64,000 bases of DNA, taken from the NCBI GenBank assembly GCA_019054805.1, contig JAHQIY010000002.1, positions 496,001-560,000 on the forward strand, written 5' to 3'. The position numbers and the translations under genes were made by a program. Below are positions 45,706 to 58,365 of the stretch, piece by piece (the first letter of the stretch is position 1; every line of letters begins with the position of its first letter). This stretch comes from Brachionus manjavacas. Its lineage: Eukaryota; Rotifera; Eurotatoria; Ploima; Brachionidae. The notes below the pieces were generated by a model that saw nothing but the letters and a program-made list of their open reading frames with translations, was not told where the DNA came from and searched no databases.

Positions 45706-46324
45706 TAATTATTACATGTAGATTAAGAATTTTTAATTTTTTTTGTTTCGAATGGCAAAATAAACCGAACTAAAATTACGAATAAAAGTGATGAAATTTG
45801 TATTGAAAGTATTGGAAAGGGGGGAAAGACCGGAGAAATACGTCCGAATGCCGAATTTTACGAATTTCGGATTAAAGCGAGTCGACTGTACATTTAATAA
45901 ATCTCCTAGATCTCTATCTACATCAGGAATTGGTACTTGTACCGTGTCGCCAATCTTTTCGACAAATATCCAAACTCGTTAGTCATACAAAAATTTGCGC
46001 AAGTACATCTCGAAATTTTTTCTGCGTTATATTTTATTAAAAATAAAAAATTGAAAAGTTTTGTCACTTTTTGTACTTTTTGTATTTGTTGTATTTTTTG
46101 TTAGTCAAAGCCTTAAATCAAAAATTTAAGGCAAGAATGCCAACTTGAATTGATAAATTAGATGCAAATTTAGTAAAATTTAGATCTTGATCAATTATGA
46201 AACCTGTGACGAATCAATTATGAAACTATATATTATGACATCTTGATCCCTCTTAACTATAGTTCTGGTCATTATTTCGCTTATTTCGTTCATTTCTAAA
46301 GTTAGCGTCTAGAATTCTCTCGGT

Positions 46325-46855
46325 GGGAAACGGTTAAATTAGCTTAAGTTAGAATAGCTCAATTAAAATAACCAGGTAAAAAAAATAGCAAGTCAAAATA
46401 ACTAGTTTAAATTAACCAGATAAAAATAAAAATAGCCAATAGGAAAAAATAACTTGTTCAAAATAACTAATTTTATTTAATAAAAAAATACATCTTTAAT
46501 TGTTTATCTTTAATCTTAAATCTATTAATCAATATTTAACTATTAAAGCCAAATTATGATAGAAAATTTTTTTGAGATAAAGTCAGTTGGCCAATTTGAT
46601 TAATACTTATAGAATTGAAATTGTTTGCTAAATTATCAACATCAATTGCTTGAGCCATCATTATAATTACTTGTAAAAAGAATAAAAAAAGTGAGAGAAA
46701 TTAGATATTTTTATTTGCTATCAAGATTACGCTATTTTCAAAAAAATAAAAGAGCTATTTTGAAATAGCTATAATTAATTAATTTGTCTTGTTATTTTGT
46801 ACAGTTTTTTTTGATATAGCTATTTAATTAAGAGCTATTTTAATACAGAGTCCTC
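46325..46855. repeat. Imperfect inverted repeat rich in AAAATAACTAG/GCTATTTT
   Basis: The left part, 46330-46480, carries repeated AAAATAACNAG and AATAGCTCAATTAAAATA. The right part, 46735-46855, carries the inverted GAGCTATTTTGAAATAGC and TAAGAGCTATTTTAAT. Probably a fold-back MITE; ends not defined. Confidence 0.5.
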
Positions 46856-46908
46856 TCGGTTGACGTCTTGTCATGGTTAATATAAACATTCCTTTATGAT
46901 GCAATTTT

Positions 46909-47395
46909 AAGACTTTTGGCCCCTAGAAGGGTGGCCTGCTTACCACCTTCACATATAAACTCGACTTCAATCATGTCGATATCACTACCATCTCTCCTCT
47001 TGCAACTAGTACTGATTCGCCTTTGACTTTTTCATCAGTGTTTCTATCTAAATTCAAGACCTGTAGAATCTCATTCACCTTGTTCATGTCATGCTCATCT
47101 CCACCACCTAGACCGACGCCGCTGACGATCACGTGGTTTTCTTTTATCGCTTTCCCATTCAGTTCCTTGTTTACACTTGCTATATTCACTTTACTTTTTA
47201 CCCTTGACACCGTTGCTCCACAAGAGATCTGTTTCGTAAGATGACTCCTTGCGCCCTGCCTCCAGTCTAGCTAGTTTAGTCTCAAGCTGCTCAATTTTGG
47301 CATTTTGATTCTTAACGAGTTTGCAGAGTGTGCCAATGAACCTGAATAGCTTCTTAGACAGTTCCTAGTGGGAACTTGCCCCTATGGAGATCGGA
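46909..47395 (-). pseudogene. Non-LTR retrotransposon ORF1 relic
   Basis: Minus strand, in order: a coiled coil (KNQNAKIEQLETKLARLEAG) from about 47395 to 47211, then after a frameshift an RRM-like ORF1 domain (NGKAIKENHVIVSGVGLGGG ... NEILQVLNLDRN), then after another shift IEVEFICEGGKQATLLGAKS and LKIAS to a stop at 46909. Coiled coil plus (K/R)ENxVI..GV ... V-x-x-IL-x-x-L ... V-x-F is the architecture of LINE ORF1 nucleic-acid-binding proteins. Three frames are used, so it is inactive. Confidence 0.65.
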
Positions 47396-47566
47396 AAAAC
47401 ACCGAGAGATTCTTCAAAGCATGGTTGTGTTTCCATCATTTGGTCAAGAATAAAATAATTTTTTCGTATATATTATGTATTTTTTTAATTTTTAAGTTTT
47501 AAATATTCCAATCTCGATCAAATAATTAAAATTTTGTTCAAGAATAGAATTTTATTAACTTTATTT

Positions 47567-47632
47567 ATTTAGTTAAGTATTAAGTTTATTATTTAGTTAA
47601 GTATTAAGTTTATTATTTAGTTTAATAAATAA
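47567..47632. repeat. 24-bp tandem repeat, about 2.5 copies
   Basis: Unit AGTTAAGTATTAAGTTTATT plus ATTT; two exact copies at 47571-47594 and 47595-47618 with a partial third. Confidence 0.9.
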
Positions 47633-48150
47633 ATTTAAATTTAAAAATTAATTTATCAATGGATGGAGAAAATATTTTTTTTTAATTATTTTATTTTTTA
47701 AATCTACATTAAATGTAAAGCGTGTCACATTGAAATTAAAGGATTTAAATTCAACGGTTAATTTTTATACCTAAAGATAAACACTCTGGATTAAAAAGAT
47801 ATTTTGAATTGATCATCAACTTCAAGATGCCAAATTTAGCTTTGTTTTAGAAAGTCTTATTATTTAACATCAGAGAATAAGATTGATATAAATTTAGATT
47901 CTTTTTTATTTTAATTTGGTTAAAACTTTAGATCATGAATAAATTTGTCTTAAATTTTTGAAATTGAATTTAATCATTAAATATATAATGATATTACGAT
48001 TTTAAAAAAGAATATTACAAGATCCGCCCATGTTAAAGAATAATTGAGATAAAATAACTAATGCTTCATTAAAATAAAAAAAACAATAATTGCTTTTTTT
48101 TTTGAATATTTAAAAAAATTATTTTTGTAATGTTGATTTTTAGGTAATTA

Positions 48151-48199
48151 AATTTTTAAATGATTAATTAAATTGAATTTAATTAATCATTTAAAAATT
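48151..48199. repeat. Perfect 49-bp palindrome
   Basis: Two 24-nt arms (AATTTTTAAATGATTAATTA plus AATT and its exact inverse) around a single G at 48175. It would extrude as a hairpin or cruciform with almost no loop. Not bordered by recognisable TIR elements. Confidence 0.9.
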
Positions 48200-48879
48200 G
48201 TTTAAATTCATTAAATAAACAAAAGAAATAATTTTAATTTAAATTCGTTTCAACTGGTATTTTATATTTGCACAGATAATTAGTAAAATAGTGCATAAAT
48301 AAAAATTTTTAAAATAGTTTTTTTAGATAACTTAATTGCCAGAAAATTAAAAATAAAAATTCATCATGCTTAATTTTGAGTTAAGTTTTAATTTCATTTG
48401 ATTAGTATCGTAAATAATTTGCTGATTAAAAATATTAAATTTCTCTTACCTGGGAGAAGTAATGAGCTTTTATGATAGACATTGTTGCCATTAGATTCAA
48501 GCTGCTATGTACCAATTTTAAAAGCCTGTCAAAAAAGTTTAATACGACATTAAGAAAATTCAAAAAATTTTTTTAAGTTAATTAAAAATAACATTAAATT
48601 TACATTATAAAAAAAATAATTTTTTTCTGTCGTTTCTAACACCCAAATTCAAAAAATTTGTAATCAAAATAAAAATTAATTAACTGTTACACGCTTCATC
48701 CAGAAAAAAAAAATTATCTTTATTTTTATATTTAATAAATTATTATTTTTTAATTAATTTAAAAAATAAATGTCCAGTTCAAAATTCTAATCAATAAAAC
48801 TGAAATTATTTTTTATCTTAGCTGTTGCTACAACCACTCTTATCTCTTTCCACACTATTAATTTTAACAACTTGAATAG

Positions 48880-49302
48880 CCAAAAAACCATTATAAAGCC
48901 AAGCCTTACATAAATGACAATCAGGTTCACTCGAATGGAAAATATTCGATCCATTCACCGGCTTCGTCCTCTTACAGCGGATGTCTCAGCCAGGTGTACG
49001 ACAGAATCGCAAACATCAATACCTCAACTAAAAGCTCTAAATCATTGCTGCAACATTTCAAGAGCTTTTCCATTTCAAACAACAACAATCATTTTCACTC
49101 TTCATCCGTGAGTATTTCAAGTTCACCTTCCAAGCACTGCGAGGTCAAAGAGTTCAAGTCCTGCAAAAAAACAACTAGTAGTATCACTCTCAAATTCGAC
49201 CACAACTTGTACCTCAGTGCTGAAGCCAGGAAACAACTTTTAATAACCGGAAAGTCAATTGGAAATGTCTATGATCAAATAAGAGTGCATAACTATCAGT
49301 AG
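48880..49302 (+). CDS. Candidate terminal exon of an unknown gene
   Basis: After an acceptor CTTGAATAG (48871-48879) the frame is open for 140 codons to TAG 49300-49302; a TAG sits directly at the splice site, so an exon start there is required. Codon use is balanced and GC is higher than the flanks. The product is Ser/Asn/His-rich (repeated SSS, NNNN) with a more ordered C-terminal part ending LYLSAEARKQLLITGKSIG and YDQIRVHNYQ. No domain recognised. Upstream exons were not found. An ATG-start reading from 48994 is less likely because coding character begins earlier. Confidence 0.5.
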   Translation, partial: PKNHYKAKPYINDNQVHSNGKYSIHSPASSSYSGCLSQVYDRIANINTSTKSSKSLLQHFKSFSISNNNNHFHSSSVSISSSPSKHCEVKEFKSCKKTTSSITLKFDHNLYLSAEARKQLLITGKSIGNVYDQIRVHNYQ

Positions 49303-52300
49303 AAGTTTAATTTTATTCTCAAAAATTTTTTGTATAATTCTTTATTTGACTCAATTGTTTTTTCTCATTTTTTATAATTAATTTGTTTTTATAAGTGGCA
49401 AAAAGAATAAATATCATTATTATAATATTTTTTTGTTGGGTAATTTTGATGAATTTTTCTTTTCAATATGACCATTTTATTTTAATTTTAATTAGAAATT
49501 CAATTTTTTCTTCTTTTAACAATTTTTGCGAATTCATATTGCGTCTATAATTAAAATTTACCTTTAATTGCATAATTCAAAAGAATTTAATTAAATTTAA
49601 TTTAAAATTATGAATCAATAAAATTTTAAATTCCAACGAAAATTCATCATTGTCAAATTAAACATTCAAATATTTGGGCACATTTTAAACTATTAGCTAT
49701 TTTATTTTCAGTTTTAGAATATCTAGAAAATAAATTTACCAAGTCACTTAATATTGACAATTCTGGTCGATGAGACATAAAAATTTTTAGTGTACAAAAA
49801 CCATGTAATCCTAAAATGAGAAAGATAAATTTTTTGTTCTTTATTCAGAGAAGGTGTTTTAATAAATTTTCAAATGTTTTATTTGATGAAAGTTGAGCAT
49901 GATCTCTATCAAAAAAGTGTTTAAAGTCTTTTAAATAATAAATAGAAAATGGTTATCAAAAGGATCTTTGAGGTATCAACAAGTTAATTAATAGCTTTAG
50001 ATGATGATGATGATGATACTAAGATTATTCAAAAAATATTAAAATGCATTCAAACTATCTATAATTTCTAAGTCATATTTCACAAATTTATTTCTAAATT
50101 TTTAAGACAGTTTAACGAAAAATCGTTAAAACTCCATTACTATCTTCAAAGCAGTAATTTAAACTTAATAAGCAGTCTTTTTATTTAACAATTTCGTTAC
50201 CTTTTCTGGCAATGCTCCGCTTTTATTTCTAACGTGAATAATTTATTTTTATACCTAGTTTGTCTTTACAAAAAAATAGTTAAAGGCATTATTTTAATTC
50301 CAAAAGATAAAATTTACAATGCTATGTATTTGACATGTAAAATTAATTTTCTGATCCCAACAAAAAACAACAGGATACCAATTTTATTTTTATTACTTTA
50401 ATTTTATGATACCTAAAACATCAAATGTTTTTTATTTAAAAAAAAATGAAATAAATATTTATTAATGATATCAAAAAATTATGCAGGAAATAAAAGAAAC
50501 AAATTGTTTTTTTCTAGTTTACTTTTTCGGTGGTTCCCTTAATCTACGCTCTTTTCTGATAAACTGAACATTTTTTTCAAAATTCTAATCTCTTTTCTTT
50601 TCTTCATTTTTTGTTTTCACCTAAACTCCTCACTGTCAAAAATTAACCCCTCTCTTTTTGGACTAGTTGATATTTTATGGAAAATGTATTTGTATTTAGC
50701 TGCAATAGTTTGTGGAAGTATGTGTACTTTTTGGTGAGAAAAAAAGCTGTGCCATTTAAACAAAACACAAGCTAATTTAAATAAAAATGACAATTTAATT
50801 AGAATAAATGCTAAAGGACACCAATAACACTAAAATTTAGTGTAGTATTTCACTATTTGGCTTGAGATAAGAGAAAAGTTATTTAATTTTATTTTGGGGT
50901 AATAATGAGAATTAGAAAAGAATAAAGTTGAGCAATTATCTAACATTTTATGATTTTACAGTTATTACCCTTCGAGCAAATACACCCTATAGTTTGACTA
51001 CACAGCGATTTGTTGATGATAACTCAATTTGAATAGGGTTTTTGTTATCCTATTGCTATAAATTAATTTACTCGAGCTGAATCGATCCGGATTCTTCCAT
51101 ATGCCAGAGTAATATTTTACCATCACAAAAATCTAAATGATATTTTTATTTATTAAGAGGCTTTTTGCCATAAACATCATAAAATAAAAAAGATAATAGC
51201 GAGGGCTTAGTTTTGAACTCAAAATATAAAAGCTAAATTGTAATAAATAAGGCAAATTATAAATTTATCAAGATTAATGAATAATAATTTTCATTAGAAT
51301 CTCTTATGTTTATTTAATTTGAATATGATGAAAATTAACTTTTGAAGTAAATTTTATCTAAATAAGATTTTGAAATCAAGCATGGCATAAAGCCTAATAA
51401 TACAATTAGTACCAGTCGACTCTAAACATAATTAACAATTTTGCCAACTTCCTGATCTGGTGGTTAATTAGAAATAGATTTTTTTAAAGAATTTATTTAT
51501 TACATTATTAAATTGACTCTCAAAATTAGAGTTGCTTTGGCAACGTTTAATTTTAAAAATATTAATACGGCTTTAATTAGAGCTATAAGTTCTCAACTAA
51601 CAATCAATTTTAAATTTTTAGGCCTGTAATTTCAAAATTGTTACCAATTTTGGCAAGCTAAGATCTAAAAAAAAATAAGTATAAATAAAATAAAGGTAAC
51701 CTATTAGCTTATTTATTATACTTTGGAATCAAATACAGTGCGTTGCCACAGCAAAATTCCTATTTAGTTAAATATTTGCTCCAAGGTAGATTAATATCAA
51801 GCCACTTACCATTGTTTCAAAGAATCCTTGTTCACAGCAAATTCATAATTGATCTACCCACTAGAAAAGTGCTTGCCAATTTACCTATTAAATAAAGAAA
51901 TCAAAAAAAAATATTTTATTTCAATTTAATTTTATTTAAAATTTAACAAAAATCTATTGATTGCTTTAGGGATTGTCTTTTTTCAAAGGATAAAATATGT
52001 GGTATTTAGAAATTAAAAGAATGGCAAAAATTGCTTGTTTCAAGGATTTAAAAGAAAGTACATTTTAAAAGTGTTTTATTTTATCACAGAATAAAAAGAA
52101 ACAAATTTTTTATTTCTATTTTTTTTGTTTTTTTTTTTAAATAATGTGAATTTTTTAATTTTTCAACCAAATGTCTTTCTTGTCTAATTTAAGAACGAAG
52201 AGCTCTTTAAAATTAATTTAAATCAAGAGCGCGTCTAAACATTTTATAAAGTTGTATATCAGTGTCACAATTTGCAGATTTAATGAAACTTTGCATTGCG

Positions 52301-53436
52301 AAAATCGATAAAAATAAGTAAAAATTTAATATGCTTTTAAATTAAAAAATGATCATAATTTTATAAAAGAATTGTAAGATATAAGAAAAAAAATCAGTTT
52401 AGTTAAAGATCAACAAAAGTAAAACTATTTAAAAAATTTAAAATTTTAAAATTAAAGAGTGAACAGTTAAAATGTTAAAATTAGACTAGAATTCAAATGC
52501 TGTGTTCGTTCGCCATAAATTATGATTTTTATTTTTTATTCATTGCTTTAATTCTTCCAAGTCTAAAATTCAAATTTTATTCGTATTATATAAGAAAAAT
52601 TTGTGTTACATAAAAATCGTTTAACATTTTTGTTCATGCTTACATGGCAATATCCTTAATAACCGAGAATCTGGCGTTTAAAACAAACGAAATACCGAGA
52701 AAAAAAAATTTTTTTTTGCATGACTAGATGGATGGAATTAGTCAGAGAAATGGAAGTTGTTTTTTGAAGCACAAAAGAAGGCATTTGTGCCAAAATGTTA
52801 AGAAAACTCAAATCTTAAAAAATGGTAATTTGATCGATCTAGTAAAAAAATTGTAAAAATGGCAAACAGGTTTCTAGCATAGTTTTACTTTTATAAATCT
52901 GTTAATTTTGCTTTCTACAATCTCGAATCCCAGAAGCAAATATTTTCCTTTAAAAATGTGTTTAGCATTTCAAATTTTTCTTTTTTTTTTTGCATAGAAA
53001 AATATTTATTTAATTCAATTTCCTTGATTAGTTTTGTGTATTGATTTTTGAGCATCATCAGCAAAAAACTTGAAAGCAACAACAACCAAAAGCTGCTTCG
53101 ATTTCTATCTAGTTTTTTTCTTTGTCAGCCTACTCGGATAAGTAAACGGCAAGCCGTTATTTTACGCGTTTATTTTTCTTTTATAAAAACAAATTTAATT
53201 TAGATTAAGAAAATAAAAAATCTTAATTATTTTAAAAGTAAGTCTCGCAAGTATTTAATGTCATCTGTCAAAATTTAATAAATAAAAACGTGATTTAAAA
53301 TCGAGTAAATAAAATTTTAAAAATTGAAAAAAAATTTTTTATTTTTTTTTATTTAGATTAATTGACAATTATGCGTTGTCATTAGGGCTTGAAATCGCAC
53401 TGACCATAATTAACCCTTGAAAAAAAAGTAGAAAAA
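49303..53436. other. 4-kb AT-rich intergenic stretch
   Basis: No gene, RNA gene or clear element recognised. A (GAT)6 microsatellite lies at 49999-50018. A GC-richer patch at 53090-53165 before PEDS1 includes AAACGGCAAGCCGTT and could be the PEDS1 promoter or 5' UTR. Confidence 0.5.
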
Positions 53437-54502
53437 ATGACAGTCGGATTGAAGACATGGGAATGCATGCCGTCCGTGGACTCGGCCGAGGGTTCCACCA
53501 ACTCAAACTCGGCTCCTTGCCTTAGCAACCTGGCCCCAGCCAAATCGAGCGAAAATTTCAACAACCTAATAAACACCGTTGAGCCGATAGCGTCCGCAGC
53601 CCACTCGCACAACATAGGTGCATTGAAAAAGCATTTGAAGGCGCCCGCCAAATCTGGCCGAAACCATGCTGGTGCCAAATATCTGGCCAGTCAGTACACT
53701 AAATTAAAACGAGCCTTCGAATATTCTGCTTTGATTTTGTCCATACCGCTTATATTTTTTAACTTGTACTTTTTTTTCTTCTACTTCGACATCAGAAAGT
53801 GGTATTTCATTTTTCCAGCTGCTAGTAAGTGGAATTTAGACTATTATTAATTTTTTTTAATTAAAATTTTAATTGCCAAGTTGGCGGTATTTTGACAGCC
53901 GATTTTCTTAGCGGCATAGTGCACTGGGCCGCCGATTCCTACGGCTCAGTGGACATGTTCTTGATTGGCAAAAATTTGCTCAGAAACTTCCGTGAACACC
54001 ACATTGACCCGACTGCTATAACCAGGCACGATTTTGTCGAGACCAATGGAGATAACTTTGCCGTGATTATCCCAGCTCTTGGCTACATAGCCTACCAATT
54101 TCTGTCCAATTCAGTGGAGCAAATAATGCTCGACTACAATTGGCACATGTATTTGTTCTTGCTGTCTGTTTTCGTGACCTTGACAAATCAAGTAAGATTT
54201 TTTTGAACAAGATGGCTAAGTAAGTGAAAATTTTGGTTTAGTTTCACAAGTGGTCGCACACGTACTTTGGCCTGCCGCGCTACATAACCATACTCCAAGA
54301 TATGCATATAATCTTACCTCGAATTCATCACCGAGTGCACCACGTAACACCACATGATACATATTTTTGTATCACGACCGGATGGCTGAACTATCCGCTG
54401 GAAAAGATAAAATTTTGGCCCACTATGGAAAACATGATTTTCAAGCTGAGTGGAATTAAGCCTCGTTCAGATGACATGAAATGGGCGCTGAAAACTGAAT
54501 AA
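53437..54502 (+). CDS. PEDS1: Plasmanylethanolamine desaturase (TMEM189/Kua family), complete
   Basis: Introduces the vinyl-ether double bond of plasmalogens in the endoplasmic reticulum membrane; a di-metal, histidine-box enzyme. Three exons, 53437-53824, 53881-54191 and 54242-54502, with 56- and 50-nt introns, give 319 residues. The N-terminal 80 residues are a Ser/Asn-rich extension. Hydrophobic segments follow (SALILSIPLIFFNLYFFFFY; GGILTADFLSGIVHW; the segment before TLTNQ). Family histidine motifs are all visible: VHWAADSYGSVD, REHHIDPTAITRHDF, HKWSHTYFGLPR, RIHHRVHH and the TGWLNYPLEKI end, closing with DDMKWALK as in vertebrate TMEM189. No fusion to UBE2V1 is seen. Length exceeds the 270-residue human protein because of the N-terminus. 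Confidence 0.96.
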
Positions 54503-57500
54503 ATTTTAGTTTCCTAGGAAAAACTCGTATTTTTAAGCAAATTTATAATCTCAATAATAAATGATTAGGAAAATAGTTTTTTTGTTGGCACATTTACCGA
54601 ATTAAAGTATTTTGAAATCAAGGATTTAAATTTTATTTTTGTTCTAAAAATTTTGTTCCATGCCATCAAAGATTTAAATGACCGAATTATGTTCTTGAGT
54701 TTTGCGTTGGCATGGAACAATTGTTTTTATGTAAAAATATCACTTTAGCTCAATACTTCAAATATTATTTTTTAATCACAAAAGAGGATAAATTTTACAT
54801 TTATTGAAGTGAATATTTTTAAACTCAGATACGCTTTTTAGTTTTTTTTTTTCTAAAATTACATGAAATTATTTTTATCTAGATTTAAAGTTTGATCAAA
54901 ATTGAGAATATTTAGAAATAAAGTTTTAGTAGAATTTTTTTTGTTAAATTTTATTTTAATTTTGCTTTTTTTACTAATAATCAACCAAAAATAAAAATTT
55001 CAAGACTGAAATCTTTTATGAAAGCCAAATTAGCGAATTTTTTAATAATCTTAAAAAAAAATTTAATTTAGTTTCAGTTCAATTTAAATTTTAGCCATTG
55101 ATTCCTTATTTGCTTCTGAGCATTAAGCAAATTACTAGGAAAATTAATAGAAATATGTAAATCATTAAAAAGTGAATTTTGATTTTGAATTTATGTGGTG
55201 CGCTAAATTATTCACCCAAATCTGATTAAGCATTTGATTCCTACAACTAAGAAGGCTGTTTTGTAACCTTTTCAAAATTTTAAAGCTCCGAGTTATTGAG
55301 ATTAATATAACTTTTTACAGTTGTTAAATTTTTTTTTAGCTTTTTTTTTTTGAAAAAAAGTAGACCTATTAAATCATAAAATGAGTAAATTTATAAATGG
55401 AAAAATATTGTTGAAAATTTTGAGACAAAAAGCAAAAAATTTATTATAAAATTCAGACAAATTTTGACTAAAAATTTTATTATTTTTAAAAAATTTAATT
55501 AAATTTTTTAATTTTAATTCAAATTTAAGAGATTTAAATTTTAACCAAAAATAAAATTTCTATAAATAATATTATCAAATTTTTGATGTTTTCTTTGTTG
55601 AATCAACTTGGAGCTTTTTGAATTTAAGCACATTCTCTGGTATGTTTAGCGTGGATCTTAGATTTTTTTAAATCAAATCGCAGAATATTGATAATTATTT
55701 ATTTGAATGGAATTAAGCCAAAAAGTTTTTGACTGATTTATATGAAGACTTAAAAGAATTAAAAAAAAAAGGAATATTCAGTCATTTCGATTGATAGATA
55801 TAAGATTTAGATTTAGCTCATTTTGATATTTTTAAATTTGACATTGAATTTAATTTTTGATTTTATCTTGTTTAAATCTATAAATCTTAAAAATTATAAA
55901 ATGATATTGATAGTTTAATTTCAAAATGTTTTTTTCTGCGCTAAATAAGAAAAACAAATTAAACAAAAGCATATTCTCAATTCTTTTTAGCTAAAGTTGA
56001 TCTTAAAATCATCTGGGAACCCATTTGATCCAGATAATGATTTACAAGTTATGTTCATAATGATCTATTTATTTTGCTTATGAAATTTAGAAGTTAAAAC
56101 TTGAGTTTTTTGATGCGGATCAAATTTGTTTTTCTCAAATGAAAAAAGATACCAAAGATTAAACATTTTTGAAGGATGGCATACATTTTCATTTATCTAA
56201 TTGTATAATAATATTATATGTTGATATGATGCTTAATATAATACGATATTCAAAGCCTATAAATCAGAAAACTTGCTGAATGATCAAACTTTTATGAAAA
56301 CACAATGATATAAAATGTATGGAGCAAAAGTATTCTAGGAAATTCAAAATTTGGTCTTGTCAAAAAAAAGATAAGATTATTCAAATTTGAGAGTAATATT
56401 GAAATTTCTGCAGTATAATAATGTTTACTCAAGTTAGTTTTTATCTTGAAAATCTAGCATTTGTTGATATATAAATAAACTCAAATATTATAATATATTG
56501 GGTTTTATTCTTGCCTTTGAAAAAGAAAACATAAAAAAAGCTCCTTGTTTTTTTATTTCAAAGGATATGAGGAGATTTAGAAAAAGTTTTTTAGTGATTG
56601 CTTTAATGCTAAATAAAATTAAATAACTATTCGGATTGTGGCTTTATTTTTGAAGACTTAATTTTACAGAAATTAAATTAATCAAGCTAAAAAGCTAAAT
56701 TAGTGTCTAATGAAACTCTTAATTAAAATAATTGTGTATCTTCTTATCAATATCTATTAATAAAATTGGATTAAATAGGACCTAATTACAAAAATAAAAC
56801 GAAAAAAACAATGTGATTAAAACTTATTAATTTAAACTTTTATCATTATTTAAAAGAAAAAATTTAAATTTTAAAACTAAAATAACTGGAGCTGGATTAG
56901 AGTCCAATGGTCCGACAACCGGCCCTCTAATGGTCTTTAATAAAAAAGAATAGATCAAAAACGCTTTTCTAAATTTAAATTATAATATTATACATTTAAT
57001 GACCTGAAAAATATTTAAATGCAATTAAAGAGTCTGAAAATTTAAAAAAAAAATAAGTCTTGTATATCGTCTTATAAAAAATTTACAAGGGTTAAAAATA
57101 TATATTAATTGTTTTGATTTTATGATCCGTTCAAAGCACTAAACAAAATGTTCCTTTATGCTATAAATCCAGTATTTTCACATTTAAGATTATAACATAA
57201 CATAAGCTAAACCCAGTAAATTTAAAAACCGAAAAAAAAATGCAAAATCAGCGAAAAATAAAAGCGTAAAAAAACGCCGAATATGGTCATAATTAATGCA
57301 AATTTTACGATATAACTTGTTGAAAATCTTACATAAAAACTTTTTCATAAATTTTAATGCATCTTATTTAGTTTTAATTTCAGGTCATTTTTTAAAAATT
57401 CAGTTTTTAAGTTTAATATGTTTTATAATCAGACTAGAATTTTAAGATTTTAGAAATAAAGAAAAATGAAAATTCATTAAATTGAATCAACAAGGCTAAA

Positions 57501-57990
57501 AAATATATTTTAAAAAGTTGAAATTATAGTTTCGATTTGAGGCATAGTTTAAGTAAAAACTCAAATTTTGAAATTTTGAATCAGATAAATTGGTCAAATT
57601 TGGAAAAAAGTTCTTTTAAGTGATCTATCAGCTGATAAAATTGCAAATCAAGTTTAATTTATTTTCTGAGAGCAATCTTTTGATTTTCAAAACTTCCGGC
57701 TTTCGGCAGTGAATTTCTTGTTCTTAAAAAAAAAATAATCTAAATTATGGACATAAAAATTAATTAGCAAGATAAATTATTTAGAAAATAAAAATGTGAA
57801 TATAAATAGTAATTTAATCTAATTAAGATGTGTGTTTCATGAAAGGCTAAATATAAAGGATTGAATAAAAAAAACGTTGTAATTTTATTTCATATTGAAA
57901 AACACTTTTCAATTCTGACAGCCAAATAAATTTTGTTTTTAAGTAAACACTTGCAAAGTACAAGTACTTTTTATATTTTCGAACTAATGT
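54503..57990. other. AT-rich intergenic stretch
   Basis: No supported feature. It includes the PEDS1 3' UTR (ATAATAAATGATTAGG near 54555). Confidence 0.5.
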
Positions 57991-58365
57991 TCCTTTTTTA
58001 TTTTTTTTTTTTTTTTTGTAATTTTATTTTTAGGTAATAATTTTTCATTTTTTAAAAAAACACATAATTTTTTTTTTTACTTCTCCTTAAAGGAGGTTAA
58101 TTCAATTCAATAAATAAATAAAGTACAAGATTAAAACATAAAGAAAAGACTCCTCCCACTAATATAAATATGACTGATTAAACAGATATTTAATAACTTA
58201 AAAACTTTAAGAATTATTTGAGAGAATTTAAGTTCTGTATAGTTAAACAAATAAATTATCTAAAATAAATAATAAAAGAATTTAATAAGCCTAAATTCAG
58301 CTCTTCTATTATAAAAATTTAGGCGCAAGCCGTTCGGTGGTGGTGTTTCACCTAAATTATTTTTT
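57991..58365 (+). repeat. LINE-like 3' ends with hairpin and ATAAATAAAT tail
   Basis: CTCCTTAAAGGAGG (hairpin) followed by TTAATTCAATTCAATAAATA and AATAAAG at 58082-58122 has the same layout as the LINE 3' terminus seen at 4180, 14200: short hairpin, then an AATA repeat tail. A second similar tail (GTATAGTTAAACAAATAAAT) is at 58235. AATTTAGGCG ... CACCTAAATT at 58322-58358 forms a small inverted repeat around CAAGCCGTTCGGTGGTGGTG. No RT sequence remains. Confidence 0.45.

Larger units (their letters stand above)
44821..45888. mobile_element. pogo/Tigger-like element with TA duplication
   Basis: Flanked by TA (44819-44820 and 45889-45890). The left end CAGTCGACTCTCTTCAATCC is inverted at the right end (GGATTAAAGCGAGTCGACTG, with two differences). 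TACGGATTAA motifs recur near both ends. TA target and a CAGTxGACTC terminus are typical of pogo/Tigger. It encloses a MITE (44898-45110) and a transposase remnant (45508-45705, minus). Confidence 0.85.
47396..48879. other. AT-rich intergenic stretch
   Basis: No gene supported. Contains the tandem repeat at 47567 and the palindrome at 48151. Upstream exons of the candidate terminal exon at 48880 might lie here, but none could be identified. Confidence 0.5.

Noticed and set aside
50958..51031. Possible small exon after TTTTACAG (VITLRANTPYSLTTQRFVDD)
   Set aside because: 24 codons only, isolated in a gene-free stretch, no matching partner exon.
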